Source: Rhizobium freirei PRF 81
GTDB taxonomy: Bacteria; Pseudomonadota; Alphaproteobacteria; Rhizobiales; Rhizobiaceae
Reading direction: 5' to 3'
DNA: 64,000 bases
Assembly (NCBI RefSeq): GCF_000359745.1
Contig: NZ_AQHN01000072.1
Location: forward strand, 186,001 to 250,000
In this document: one piece after another, positions 42,106-51,761 of the stretch
Position numbering within the stretch: position 1 is the first letter of the stretch
How the letters are laid out: each line of letters opens with the position of its first letter
Translations under genes and position numbers: made by a program
The notes under the pieces: model-generated
The model's database searches: none
Told to the model about the DNA's origin: nothing
What the model saw: the letters and a program-made list of their open reading frames with translations, nothing else

Positions 42106-43221
42106 ATGAAGCCGTTGGGCGTTGGACTGATCGGTACGGGCTATATGGGCAAATGCCACGCGCTCGCGTGGAATGCGGTCAAGACCGTGTTCGGCGATGT
42201 GGCGCGACCTCGTCTTGTCCACCTTGCCGAAGCGAATGCCGATTTGGCGAAGACGCGCGGAGATGAGTTCGGCTTCGAGAAGGCAACGGCCGACTGGCGC
42301 GATCTCATTGCGGATCCCGATGTCGATGTCGTCTCGGTCACGACACCCAACCAGTTCCACCCGGAAATGGCGATCGCGGCCCTCGAGGCTGGCAAGCACG
42401 TCTGGTGCGAAAAGCCCATGGCGCCGGTTTATGATGATGCCGAACGCATGCTGGCGGCGGCCAAGGCTTCCGGCAAGATCGCCATTCTCGGCTACAATTA
42501 TATCCAGAACCCTGTGATGCGGCACATCAAGTCGCTGATCGAAGAGGGCGCGATCGGTACGGTCAATCATGTCCGCGTCGAGATGGACGAGGATTTCATG
42601 GCCGATCCGAACGGCTTGTTCTACTGGAAGAGCGAGCTAGCCTCCGGCTACGGCGCTTTGGACGATTTTGCCGTGCATCCACTCTCGCTGCTCTGGTTTC
42701 TCTTCGGTCATGTGGAGGCCGTCATCACCGATATGGTGAAGCCCTATGCCGAGCGGCCATTGAAGGACGGCGGCAGCCGTGCCGTCGAAAACCACGATCT
42801 GGCTAACGTGCTGATGCGGCTTGGCGGCGGCATTTCCGCCGTGCTCATGGCCAACCGGTCGGCCTGGGGCCGCAAGGGACGGATCGCCCTGCAGATCTTC
42901 GGCTCAAGGGGCTCCATTTCCTACGATCAGGAGCGCATGAACGAATTCGAACTCTATCAGGCCGAGGGCAGGGATACGGAACAAGGATTCCGCAAGATCC
43001 TCGCGGCGCCTGCTCACAAGCCCTACGATCGTTTCATCCCCGCACCCGGCCATGGTCTCGGCTTCAACGATCTGAAGATCATCGAATGCCGCGAACTGAT
43101 CCGCGCCATCTCCGGCGAGGCTGCGTCAGTCGTGGCTTTCAAAGATGGCCTGCGCATCGAGAAGTCGGTGCATGCCATGGCGCAATCCTTCCATGAACGG
43201 CGGTGGATCGAGATCGCCTAG
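42106..43221 (+). CDS. Gfo/Idh/MocA-family oxidoreductase linked to inositol genes
   Basis: A 371-residue NAD(P)-dependent dehydrogenase. The Rossmann motif is VGLIGTGYMGKCHALAWN (about residues 5-22). It has VSVTTPNQFHPEMAIAALEAGKHVWCEKPMA with the EKP signature. The C-terminal half has SELASGYGALDDFAVHPLSLLWFLFG (the GxxxDxxxH-type catalytic block). The ATG at 42106 has gaggagg upstream; longer frames lack support. Divergent from iolR. It appears to be the counterpart of the dehydrogenase next to iolR in S. meliloti (SMc01163), implicated in inositol catabolism. Its exact substrate is not certain. Confidence 0.9.
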   Translation: MKPLGVGLIGTGYMGKCHALAWNAVKTVFGDVARPRLVHLAEANADLAKTRGDEFGFEKATADWRDLIADPDVDVVSVTTPNQFHPEMAIAALEAGKHVWCEKPMAPVYDDAERMLAAAKASGKIAILGYNYIQNPVMRHIKSLIEEGAIGTVNHVRVEMDEDFMADPNGLFYWKSELASGYGALDDFAVHPLSLLWFLFGHVEAVITDMVKPYAERPLKDGGSRAVENHDLANVLMRLGGGISAVLMANRSAWGRKGRIALQIFGSRGSISYDQERMNEFELYQAEGRDTEQGFRKILAAPAHKPYDRFIPAPGHGLGFNDLKIIECRELIRAISGEAASVVAFKDGLRIEKSVHAMAQSFHERRWIEIA

Positions 43222-43422
43222 ATCATTGCGGCCATGCGCACCCCACCTGGCGTCGCAGAAATGCGGCCGGAGAAAAGAAGTCGTGGCCCAACTTTCTCCC
43301 GATCCGGGGCGCAGGGTCAGTCATGATTGACGCTTGCCGGCGCAGGCGTTACCCCTGAGGCCGAGGTGCATCCTCCGCATTCACGCGGATTGGATCGCCA
43401 TAATAACAATGGAGTACGGATC

Positions 43423-44640
43423 GTGACGGGCAGATTGGTCATTGTCGGGGCCGGGCAGGCGGGTTTTGCTCTTGCGGCCAAATTGCGGGCGCTTGGTGAT
43501 TCGAGGCCGATTACCATTGTGGGTGCAGAGGAGAGCCTGCCGTACCAGCGGCCGCCATTGACCAAAAAATATCTCCTCGGCGAAATGAGCTTCGACCGCC
43601 TGCTGTTCCGTCCGGAACATTGGTATGCCGACAATAATGTAGAGATTCGTCTGTCCACCTGGGTCGAGCAGATCGATCGCGCTGCAAAGCAGATCGTCAT
43701 GCAGGATGGTTCGAGGCTGGATTACGAGACGCTGGCGCTTGCGACCGGCTCCACGCCGCGCCGCCTTCCGCCATCCGTCGGCGGCGCGCTCGAAGGCGTC
43801 TATGTTGCTCGCGACAAGCGCGATGCCGATCTGCTGGCGGACGAAATGCGCCCCGGACGCCGGGTTCTCATCATCGGTGGGGGATATATAGGTCTCGAGG
43901 CGGCGGCCGTCGCGCGCCATCGCGGCCTTGAGGTCACCCTCATCGAAATGAGCGACCGAATCCTCCAGCGGGTTGCGGCCAAGGAAACGGCCGATATCTT
44001 CCGATCGATCCACCAGAAGCATGATGTCGTCATTCGCGAGAAGACCGGGCTGAAGCAGCTCGTCGGCAGGAACGGTCATGTCGCCGCTGCGGAGCTCTCC
44101 GATGGGGCCACTATAGATATAGACTTCGTCGTCGTCGGCATCGGCGTCGCGCCGAACGATAGGCTGGCCAAGGAAGCAGGCCTGGAGGTCGGCAACGGTA
44201 TTGTTGTCGATTCGTTCGCCCGCACATCCGACCCATCCATCTTCGCTATGGGCGATTGCGTCGAGCTGCCATGGGATGGAGCGCGAATCCGGCTCGAATC
44301 GGTCCAGAACGCGGTCGACCAGGCAGACGCCGCCGCCGAGATCATCGCCGGCGGCGATCAGGCCTATGATCCGAAACCATGGTTCTGGTCGGATCAGTAT
44401 GACGTGAAGCTGCAGATTGCCGGCTTCAATCTCGGTTATGACGAGACCCTGCTGCGTCCCGGCGCGCGCGAAGGCGCCGCCTCCGTCTGGTATTTCAAGC
44501 AGGGCCGCTTCATCGCCGTCGATGCCGTAAACGACGCGAAGGCCTATGTTACCGGCAAGAAGCTGCTGGAAAGCGGCGTCAATCCGTCCAAAGCGATTCT
44601 TTCCGACCCGGCTGCCGACCTCAAGCAACTGCTGGCCTGA
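43423..44640 (+). CDS. FAD-dependent ferredoxin/rubredoxin reductase-like oxidoreductase
   Basis: A 405-residue pyridine nucleotide-disulfide-type flavoprotein. It has the FAD motif LVIVGAGQAGFALAAKLR, then LPYQRPPLTKKYLLGE, and LALATGSTPRRLP. The NAD motif is VLIIGGGYIGLEAAAVARHRGLEVTLIE, and DPSIFAMGDC is the second FAD contact. The C-terminal reductase domain contains WFWSDQYDVKLQIAG. The pattern is that of reductases serving ferredoxins of cytochrome P450 or dioxygenase systems. The GTG start at 43423 gives the usual family length and has ggag upstream; the frame is open from 43327. No partner ferredoxin is nearby. Confidence 0.9.
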   Translation: MTGRLVIVGAGQAGFALAAKLRALGDSRPITIVGAEESLPYQRPPLTKKYLLGEMSFDRLLFRPEHWYADNNVEIRLSTWVEQIDRAAKQIVMQDGSRLDYETLALATGSTPRRLPPSVGGALEGVYVARDKRDADLLADEMRPGRRVLIIGGGYIGLEAAAVARHRGLEVTLIEMSDRILQRVAAKETADIFRSIHQKHDVVIREKTGLKQLVGRNGHVAAAELSDGATIDIDFVVVGIGVAPNDRLAKEAGLEVGNGIVVDSFARTSDPSIFAMGDCVELPWDGARIRLESVQNAVDQADAAAEIIAGGDQAYDPKPWFWSDQYDVKLQIAGFNLGYDETLLRPGAREGAASVWYFKQGRFIAVDAVNDAKAYVTGKKLLESGVNPSKAILSDPAADLKQLLA

Positions 44641-44745
44641 CGCGCCACATTCGACAGCCGGCTATCGCCAAATCTCGGAAAGAACGTGGGTGGAGGCGAA
44701 AAAGCGCTTGCGTCGATAAATGAATGGCCCTATCAGGGCCGCACC

Positions 44746-44835
44746 GGAGAGGTGGCCGAGTGGTCGAAGGCGCTCCCCTGCTAAGGGAGTATACCAGAAA
44801 TGGTATCGTGGGTTCGAATCCCATCTTCTCCGCCA
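44746..44835 (+). tRNA. tRNA-Ser (anticodon GCT)
   Basis: The 90-base gene folds as a class II tRNA. The acceptor stem is GGAGAGG/CTTCTCC with encoded GCCA. The D arm is GGCCGAGTGGTCGAAGGC-like, and the anticodon stem CTCCC/GGGAG carries loop CTGCTAA. It has a long variable arm (TATACC..GGTATCG) and the T arm GTGGGTTCGAATCCCAT. The long variable arm and GCT anticodon identify tRNA-Ser for AGC/AGU codons. Confidence 0.98.
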
Positions 44836-45781
44836 TGATGACCTTGTCCATACCGAACACATTTCCCTCAGCTCCGGTGCCAGATGGTCGGCTTGGCGAT
44901 TGCCTACCTTCCGATCGCAGACCCTTTGTTCGGGTTGCGGATCGAACCGCATCGGTTTGCGGCGCTCAGGAAATGGCGGACCGTCTCGGCAACTCCCACA
45001 TTGATCGGCGTCACATCCAACGAAAAGCGGGCCGTAAACTTTATCGCATCGATATGGCAGGGACGGTCGAAGAGGAACGCATATCATGCACCTCGCGCTG
45101 GATCGGCAAAGTCATCCGGAATGCCGGCTGAAGGATGGCCGGGATCGTCCGGATGCGCGGCGTCCGAGCCATCGCCACTGATTCCGGAGCCGTTTTTCGT
45201 CCCGCTGGCTTGGAACCGCCGCCGCTCCGCTGCTCCCGCTCTCGTCCGATTCCGCCAACTGATACGCGAAGCCGCATCAACAGTTGTTGGATAGGCGCGC
45301 GCAGACGAATCGGCGCTGTTGGGAATCATTTGGCTACGTGCATCGTTTCGGGACGGCCAGGGAACTCTGGCAGTGGCGCGCGTCATCGGCCGACGGCTCG
45401 GCAAATGTCGTAATAGGCCTGCAGAGCGTCGCAAACCCCCGCAAATTGCCATGTGATGGCCATCTGAGCGCCCATTTCAATTCTTTGCCAATATTTGGGC
45501 GGTCCTTATAACCCCCCGTAGACTAAGGCTTTTCTTAACAAAGTCTAAACCAATATTGCCGCCGGTTCGTCGTTTTGTGTCCTTTCGGCAACAGGGCTCA
45601 CGGAAGGCTTACGCAAATCACCCTTTCCGGCAAGATGTCGATTGCGTGACAGAGCGCGTCTTGTATTTTCACTCTCGGAAGCGAGGGCGATTGATCGTCC
45701 ACTTCTTGAAACACGGAGATGGGACAGGGAATACCTTCGGGTAGTTCTCATTTTCGATTAAAACTTTGACTGGAGGTCAAT
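44836..45781. other. Long gene-poor stretch between tRNA-Ser and the first porin
   Basis: Nearly 950 bases hold no ORF that I can support. Both strands have open frames up to about 136 residues, but their translations are Arg/Ser/Pro-rich and lack domains. The part nearest the porin (about 45480-45781) is AT-richer and carries its promoter and leader. No repeat of the tRNA 3' end was found in the window, so there is no direct evidence for an integrated element; decayed coding DNA remains possible. Confidence 0.5.
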
Positions 45782-46831
45782 ATGAACATCAAGAGCCTTC
45801 TTCTCGGCTCCGCTGCTGCCTTCGCAGCAGTATCCGGCGCTCAGGCAGCTGATGCCATCGTCGCCGCTCAGCCGGAGCCGCTCGAATACGTCCGCATCTG
45901 CGACGCATACGGCGCTGGCTACTTCTTCATTCCGGGCACCGAAACCTGCCTCAAGATCGGCGGTAAGGTTCGTACCGAAGGCAAGTGGTACGACGCTTAC
46001 ACCCCGAACACCCACATCGGCACTCTTTGGCACACCCGCGCTGAGCTGCAGCTGCAGACGGCTTCGGACACCGAATACGGCCCGCTGAAGACCAACACCG
46101 AAATGCGTTGGGATTGGCAGGAAGGTGGTTCGACCAAGACGAACCTGCTGCACGCCAGCATCAGCCTCGGTGGCTTCACCGTTGGTAAGGAAGACTCGCA
46201 GTTCAACGTATTCACCGGTTATGCTGGCGACGTCATCAACGACGACGTGATCGGCGACGGCCCGTACGAACTGAACCAGATCACCTACAACTACGACGCC
46301 GGCAACGGCTTCACGGCTGTGATCTCGGTTGAAGACAGCAACTCCGGCGCGGGTGCTGTTGGCGCTAACGGCGAAGACAGCCACAACCACTACGCTCCTG
46401 ACGCTGTTGCCGGTGTTGGCTACAAGGCCGGCGCATGGGCCTTCAAGCTCGTTGGCGGTTATGACTCGATCGTTGAAGAAGGCGCTATCAAGGCTCGTGT
46501 TGACGCTGACTTCGGCGTATTCTCTGCCTTCTTGATGGGCGGCTGGAACACCGACGGCAGCAAGCTCAACAAGTATGCGAATGGCGACTCGATCGGCCAG
46601 AGCTGGGGTGACTGGGCAGTTTGGGGCGGTGCTAGCGTTCCGATCAATGAAAAGCTGAAGTGGAACCTGCAGCTCGCCTACACCGACAACAAGACCTTCG
46701 CTGCTACGACGAACGTCAAGTGGAACCCGGTTAAGAACCTGCTCGTCATGCCGGAAGTATCCTACACCAACTGGGACTCCATCAATCAGGACCAGTGGGC
46801 TGGTATTCTCCGCTTCCAGCGCAGCTTCTAA
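45782..46831 (+). CDS. RopA-like outer-membrane porin (first of tandem pair)
   Basis: A 349-residue porin of the alphaproteobacterial Porin_2 family. The signal peptide is MNIKSLLLGSAAAFAAVSGAQA, followed by ADAIVAAQPEPLEYVRICDAYGAGYFFIPGTETCLKIGG, with two cysteines likely linked. Alternating beta strands end in the aromatic terminus WAGILRFQRSF (terminal Phe, needed for outer-membrane assembly). A strong ctggagg ribosome-binding site and a robust terminator indicate high expression. Most of the protein is near-identical to the porin 468 bases downstream. Confidence 0.95.
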   Translation: MNIKSLLLGSAAAFAAVSGAQAADAIVAAQPEPLEYVRICDAYGAGYFFIPGTETCLKIGGKVRTEGKWYDAYTPNTHIGTLWHTRAELQLQTASDTEYGPLKTNTEMRWDWQEGGSTKTNLLHASISLGGFTVGKEDSQFNVFTGYAGDVINDDVIGDGPYELNQITYNYDAGNGFTAVISVEDSNSGAGAVGANGEDSHNHYAPDAVAGVGYKAGAWAFKLVGGYDSIVEEGAIKARVDADFGVFSAFLMGGWNTDGSKLNKYANGDSIGQSWGDWAVWGGASVPINEKLKWNLQLAYTDNKTFAATTNVKWNPVKNLLVMPEVSYTNWDSINQDQWAGILRFQRSF

Positions 46832-47299
46832 TCTAGTATGACTTCGGTCATATGAGATTTCTCACTTCGGTGAGGAAAAGCCCGGTCGAAAGGCCGGGCT
46901 TTTTGCTTTGTCTGTGGCAGCATTTCTTTCTGATATCGGAAGGATAGAGCCGACTGTCTTGGTGCGGCACACTTTCCCCGCGGATATTGCTTATGGGGCG
47001 AAAGTTTTTTCCATATAATTTTAAGTGGAATTCGCTCTGGACGCGTCAGCAATATGACGAATTTGCGACGTGATCTTTGTGCAACGCGCTCTTTGAAACG
47101 CGCGTCATAAATACCGATTGTTTGTATCCGATATTGCTCTGCAAAAAACGATCTGTAGGGTGCAAATCGGAAGCAAGGCTTATTGTCTTGGTTCTCCCAG
47201 ATCAGGGGTCAACTTTGAAAAACTTTAGGTGGGGTGGGGCGCGTCGATTCTCTCGGCGTGATTTCCTGTGCCTAATCGATATTGAAACTGGAGTTTACA
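46832..47299. other. Spacer between the two porins
   Basis: The 468-bp region begins with the first porin's terminator and then becomes AT-rich (about 46980-47120), consistent with a separate promoter for the second porin. No ORF supported. Confidence 0.5.
46877..46905 (+). terminator. Terminator of the first porin gene
   Basis: aaagcccgg (46877-46885) pairs with ccgggcttt (46894-46902), and the T run extends to 46904; a smaller ctcac/gtgag hairpin precedes it. Confidence 0.9.
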
Positions 47300-48388
47300 A
47301 TGAACATCAAGAGCCTTCTTCTCGGCTCCGCTGCTGCGCTGGCAGCAGTATCCGGTGCCCAGGCAGCTGACGCTATCGTCGCTGCTCAGCCGGAGCCGCT
47401 GGAATACGTTCGCATCTGCGACGCATACGGTGCGGGCTACTTCTTCATTCCGGGCACCGAAACCTGCCTCAAGGTCGGCGGCATGGTCCGTACCGAAGGC
47501 AAGTGGTACGATGCCTACAACCCGAATACCCACAACGGCACTATCTGGCATACCCGCGCTCAGCTGAGCCTCGACACTGCATCGGACACCGAATACGGTC
47601 CGTTGAAGACCAACACGGTCATCCGTTGGGATTGGCAGGAAGGCAACACCACCACCACGAAGCTGCTCTGGGCTAACATCAGCCTCGGTGGCTTCCTCGT
47701 CGGTAAGGCTGATTCGCAGTACAACGCCTTCACCGGTTATGCCGGCGACGTCATCAACGACGACGTGGTCTATGACGGCCCGTACGAACTGAACCAGATC
47801 ACCTACAACTACGACGCGGGCAACGGCTTCACGGCTGTGGTCTCCGTTGAAGACAGCAACTCCGGTGCGGATGCCTCTTCCTTCGGCGGCGCCTGGGTTA
47901 AGTCGGAATCTAACCACTATGCTCCGAACGCTGTTGCCGGTATCGGTTACAAGGCTGGCAACTTCGGCTTCAAGGTCGTCGGCGGTTACGACTCCATCGT
48001 CGAAGAAGGCGCTATCAAGGCTCGCGTCGATGCCGACTTCGGCGTCTTCAAGGCCTTCTTGATGGGCGGCTGGAACACCGACGGCAAGAAGCTGAACCAG
48101 TATGCCGGTTCGAACCTGGATGCGTCTGCTTGCCCGGTTGGCCGTGGCGATCTCTGCGGCTGGGGTGACTGGGCAGTTTGGGGTGGCATTGGCGTTCCGG
48201 TCAACGACAAGCTGAAGTGGAACCTCCAGCTCGCCTACACCGACAGCAAGATCTTCGCCGCTACCACGAACCTGAAGTGGAACCCGGTTAAGAACCTGCT
48301 CGTCGAGCCGGAAGTATCCTACACCAACTTCGATTCTGTGAACCAGGATCAGTGGGCTGGTATCCTCCGCTTCCAGCGCAGCTTCTAA
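47300..48388 (+). CDS. RopA-like outer-membrane porin (second of tandem pair)
   Basis: A 362-residue paralog of the upstream porin with the same signal peptide, N-terminal domain and C-terminal RFQRSF. It differs mainly in predicted loops. An insertion around residues 190-205 (SSFGGAWVKSES) replaces a shorter segment, and a longer loop near residue 280 (NLDASACPVGRGDLCGWGD) adds two cysteines absent from the first porin. The ATG at 47300 is used because it aligns with the paralog; a TTG 18 bases upstream opens the frame. Ribosome-binding site ctggag. Confidence 0.95.
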   Translation: MNIKSLLLGSAAALAAVSGAQAADAIVAAQPEPLEYVRICDAYGAGYFFIPGTETCLKVGGMVRTEGKWYDAYNPNTHNGTIWHTRAQLSLDTASDTEYGPLKTNTVIRWDWQEGNTTTTKLLWANISLGGFLVGKADSQYNAFTGYAGDVINDDVVYDGPYELNQITYNYDAGNGFTAVVSVEDSNSGADASSFGGAWVKSESNHYAPNAVAGIGYKAGNFGFKVVGGYDSIVEEGAIKARVDADFGVFKAFLMGGWNTDGKKLNQYAGSNLDASACPVGRGDLCGWGDWAVWGGIGVPVNDKLKWNLQLAYTDSKIFAATTNLKWNPVKNLLVEPEVSYTNFDSVNQDQWAGILRFQRSF

Positions 48389-48448
48389 TTCGGTCCGCCG
48401 AATCGACTTTGACGAATTTTCTGATCTGACCTCCGATCAGAAAGGGAC

Positions 48449-48476
48449 AGGCCCGGTTTTCCCAACCGGGCCTTTT
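48449..48476 (+). terminator. Terminator of the second porin gene
   Basis: aggcccggtt (48449-48458) pairs with aaccgggcct (48464-48473) followed by T; a ctgatc/gatcag hairpin lies just before it (48421-48440). Confidence 0.9.
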
Positions 48477-48514
48477 CATTGTTTGCCGCCTCCCGGAAGC
48501 GAGAGGGGTTGTTG

Positions 48515-49408
48515 TCAAACCGCCGAAAGAAAGCTCCGAATTACCTCCGGAGTATCGCCGAGATGCAGAATGGGGGCATGGCCCTGTCCTGCCACCGTCT
48601 TGACGACTGTTCCATGATGACGGCGCGCCATTTCTTCCGTGACGACCGTGCTCAGCAGTCCGGAGTTCTCGCCGCGAATCACCATCAAGGGAATGCCGTT
48701 GAATCCCTCGAATTGCGGCCATAGGTCCGCGAGAGGGGCTTCCAGGTCAAGCGATTGCAGCTGTTCGGCGATGGCCGGATCATAGTCAGCCACGGGCTTG
48801 CCATCGACGAAGGCATAGATCGCCTCCGCCATGTCCTGCCAGTCATCGTCGCCGAGTGCGGTAAAAGTGCCTCCATGGTTCTCGCGCAGAATGGCAACGG
48901 CATCGTCTCGGTCGATGGGCTTCCTGTCACGATTGAGGTAGTCGCGAATATCGGCTAGGCCAGCTTTCTCAATCGCAGGACCGATATCATTGAGAATGGC
49001 CGCTTTCAGGATATCCGGACGGCTGGCTGCCAGCAGATGCATGACGAGACCGCCGCGTGACGTGCCGATGAAGATTGCCTGCGGGATATCAAGCGTCGCG
49101 CAGAGGGTCAGGACGTCCTGAGTTTCGACGGCAAGATTGTAGTGGGATTTGTCCGCATCGCGTTCGGATTGGCCGCGTCCGCGCGCATCGAGCGTGATCA
49201 CCCTATAGGGATCAGTCGGATGCCGGGCCAAAAGCAGTGCTAATTGGTGGAAGTCCCGCGAATTGCGGGTCAGGCCCGGCAGGCAGATGACAGGCGGCCG
49301 CGCCCGCATTGCCGATGCATCGCCCATATAGTCTCGAGCATAGAGCTTCAGGCCGTCCTGGGTGGATATCGTTCGGGCAAGGAAGCCGCTTTCGTCGTCG
49401 CTGCGCAT
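48515..49408 (-). CDS. Alpha/beta hydrolase
   Basis: A 297-residue hydrolase. It has PPVICLPGLTRNSRDF (oxyanion-hole region) and VITLDARGRGQSERD. The nucleophile elbow is IFIGTSRGGLVMH (G-x-S-x-G, Ser about 117). An acid-containing segment and a terminal catalytic histidine in GQGHAPILHLGDTPEVI complete the set. Cytosolic, no signal peptide. The substrate is unknown; similar proteins are esterases or lactonases. Confidence 0.9.
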   Translation of the reverse strand: MRSDDESGFLARTISTQDGLKLYARDYMGDASAMRARPPVICLPGLTRNSRDFHQLALLLARHPTDPYRVITLDARGRGQSERDADKSHYNLAVETQDVLTLCATLDIPQAIFIGTSRGGLVMHLLAASRPDILKAAILNDIGPAIEKAGLADIRDYLNRDRKPIDRDDAVAILRENHGGTFTALGDDDWQDMAEAIYAFVDGKPVADYDPAIAEQLQSLDLEAPLADLWPQFEGFNGIPLMVIRGENSGLLSTVVTEEMARRHHGTVVKTVAGQGHAPILHLGDTPEVIRSFLSAV

Positions 49409-49489
49409 GCATCATGCCTCGTGCCTGGGATAGGACGAGAGATGTAACGCGATTTCGCCGGCTTTCACAACCGTGCACTTGCGGGCCAT

Positions 49490-51544
49490 TTAGCTGCGGC
49501 CGTTGACGAGATCCTGCACGATATCGGTCTTCTGGCCGAGCCGCGCCTTGTAGACCTGATAGTTCTCCATGACGCGCTGAACATAGTTGCGTGTCTCGGG
49601 GAAGGGGATGCGCTCGATCCAGTCGATCACATCGTCAAGCGACTTGCCGCGCGGATCCCCGTAGCGGCTGATCCATTCCGGCACTTTGTTCGGTCCGGCA
49701 TTGTAGGCGATGAAAGTGAGAATGTAGGAGCCGCCAAAGGTGTCAATCTGTTCGCCGAGATAGTGGGCGCCAAGCGTGGCGTTGTAGCCGGCATCCTGCG
49801 TCAGCTTGTCGGCGGAGTAGGCAATTCCATGCCGGCCTGCGACCGCCTTGGCCGTCTTCGGCAGCAGTTGCAGCAGGCCACGCGCGTTGGCCGAAGAGAT
49901 GGCTGATGGATTGAAGGCACTTTCCTGCCGGGCGATGGCATAGGCGAGCGCCTTGCCGGAGCCGGCGATATTCGCATTCTGCGGAATGACGCCGATCGGG
50001 AAGGCCAAGGCCGCCACGTCGATGCCGCGTCCATAGGCGATCTTTCCGATCTGCAGCGAGAGCTGGTGGTTGCCGGAGCGTTCGGCCTGGGCCGTCAGCA
50101 AGGCAATCTCGCCCGGGCTCTCCAGCTGTCTCGCCAGTGCGCGATAGAGCGTTTCGGCACGCCAGCCATGCCCTGCCGCTTCGAGCCGCGAAATGGCCTG
50201 CACGGCTTCACGGTCCTGGAAGCCTCGGCGATCGGCAGGCGAGGGAGCGGGATAGGTGACGTTCAGCGTGCGTCGACCGAGCTTTTCGGCGGCAAGCTGG
50301 CCGTAGAACGTGCTCGGATAGGAGGCGGCCTTGGCATAGAAATCGGCTGCCTTGCCCGGGCCGCCGGCCTCGGCGGCGCGACCGAGCCAGTACCAGCCGC
50401 GCGACTGCGAGATCGGCCCGTTCGATACCTGCAGGATCTTGCGGAAATGGGTCGCCGCGCTCGCGCCGTCCTGCAGGCCGCGCAAAGCGTACCATCCAGC
50501 ATGGAATTCGGCTTCGCCGACATCTTGCGGGCTTTCCGCAACGCTGGCGTCGACGATGCGATAGGCATCCTTAAAGTCGCCCTGATCCACCAGGCCGCGG
50601 CTGACAATGCGCTGCTCGTTCCACCATTGGTCGGGATTGACGAGCACGCCGCGATCGCGCGGCATCTGCGCCAGCAGATTGGCGGCATCGTCATATTTGT
50701 TCTGACGGCGCAGGTTTTCGATCCGCATGAAGAGATAAGCGGGGTCCTTGCGCCATTGGGCGTCGATGCCGGCAATCAGCCCGTCGGCCTTGTCCGAGCG
50801 CTCGTTGACCGCAGCCCAGGCCTTGTAGAGCGACTGCGCTTTCCCGAGATCGCCGAAGCGCTTCGCCTGAGCAGTACGGTCGCGGTAAAGCAGATAGTCC
50901 ATACGTGCCTTATGATCGGCCGGCGACAACAGCGCGGAGAATTCCGCGAGGATCTTGTCCTCGAAGGACTTGTCCAGCGTTTCATTGCGCCAGATCTTGC
51001 GGATCAATTTCGCAGCCTGCGCCGACGAGCCGCGCGCCATGAGGGCGCGAGCCAGGATCACCGAGCCTTCGACGGTTTCCGGTTGCGTGCTGCCGAAGGC
51101 GGCAAGGATTTGATCCGTCGGCGGATTTTCGGCGTAGAGCGCCCGTTCCGAGTTTGCCCGGAGGCTGCCGAGACCCGGCCAGCCCACCAGCTCGCGCGCA
51201 GCGGCGGCAATTTCTCCGGAAGGAGTGCCGGGTTGGCCGGAGGTGGCAATCGCCCAGGTCAGAATATGGCGATCGAGGGTGCCTTGGCTCATGCCGTTGC
51301 GGATGGCGAGCGCCTGCATCGGGTTTTTGTTGGAAAGCGCATCAAGACCCGCCTTCAGGTCACCATTGACCGGGGCGATGGGGCCGCCGCGCGGTATGGA
51401 GGCGGTGCTTATCGGATCCGGCATCGTCATCGCGACGTCGGAGCGATCGCTGGTCAAGGTCTGTTGGCCGGAAAGCTGAGACGCAAAAGCGCCCCATGCG
51501 ACCGCCAAGCCTACGGCGGTCCAGATCATCGCGGGTCTTTTCAT
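49490..51544 (-). CDS. Soluble lytic murein transglycosylase (Slt-like)
   Basis: A 684-residue periplasmic enzyme. A hydrophobic N-terminal segment (MIWTAVGLAVAWGAFA) acts as signal or anchor. A long alpha-helical superhelical region (about 60-490) is followed by the Slt70-type lysozyme-like domain. That domain shows ARQESAFNPSAISSANARGLLQLLPKTAKAVAG (catalytic Glu in ES-F, then the GLLQL block) and FIAYNAGPNKVPEWI. It cleaves peptidoglycan glycan strands to anhydro-muropeptides. The ATG at 51544 is preferred over 51592, although neither has a strong ribosome-binding site. It is divergent from dapA. Confidence 0.93.
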   Translation of the reverse strand: MKRPAMIWTAVGLAVAWGAFASQLSGQQTLTSDRSDVAMTMPDPISTASIPRGGPIAPVNGDLKAGLDALSNKNPMQALAIRNGMSQGTLDRHILTWAIATSGQPGTPSGEIAAAARELVGWPGLGSLRANSERALYAENPPTDQILAAFGSTQPETVEGSVILARALMARGSSAQAAKLIRKIWRNETLDKSFEDKILAEFSALLSPADHKARMDYLLYRDRTAQAKRFGDLGKAQSLYKAWAAVNERSDKADGLIAGIDAQWRKDPAYLFMRIENLRRQNKYDDAANLLAQMPRDRGVLVNPDQWWNEQRIVSRGLVDQGDFKDAYRIVDASVAESPQDVGEAEFHAGWYALRGLQDGASAATHFRKILQVSNGPISQSRGWYWLGRAAEAGGPGKAADFYAKAASYPSTFYGQLAAEKLGRRTLNVTYPAPSPADRRGFQDREAVQAISRLEAAGHGWRAETLYRALARQLESPGEIALLTAQAERSGNHQLSLQIGKIAYGRGIDVAALAFPIGVIPQNANIAGSGKALAYAIARQESAFNPSAISSANARGLLQLLPKTAKAVAGRHGIAYSADKLTQDAGYNATLGAHYLGEQIDTFGGSYILTFIAYNAGPNKVPEWISRYGDPRGKSLDDVIDWIERIPFPETRNYVQRVMENYQVYKARLGQKTDIVQDLVNGRS

Positions 51545-51761
51545 CCGGCTACTCACAAAACAATCAGGCCCCTTCCATTTGCCTAATGCCATATTAACGA
51601 AACCTTACCGGCGGTCAGAATTTCAATCAATTATGATATCGGAAACTGCCCCAAACCAATCAAAGCGCGCTTGTCCCCGTCAAGCCGGCACTCTATGGTG
51701 CGCAGATTCATAACCATGGATTGCGGCTGAAGCATGAAAGCAGTGCCGCTAGGAGACTTGT

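Noticed and set aside
44662-45131. Open frames crossing tRNA-Ser on both strands
   Set aside because: The well-known artefact of translating a tRNA-Ser gene (WDSNPRY-type peptide) explains them; no protein domain is present.
44884-45294. 136-codon plus-strand frame after the tRNA
   Set aside because: No ribosome-binding site, odd composition and no recognisable motif.
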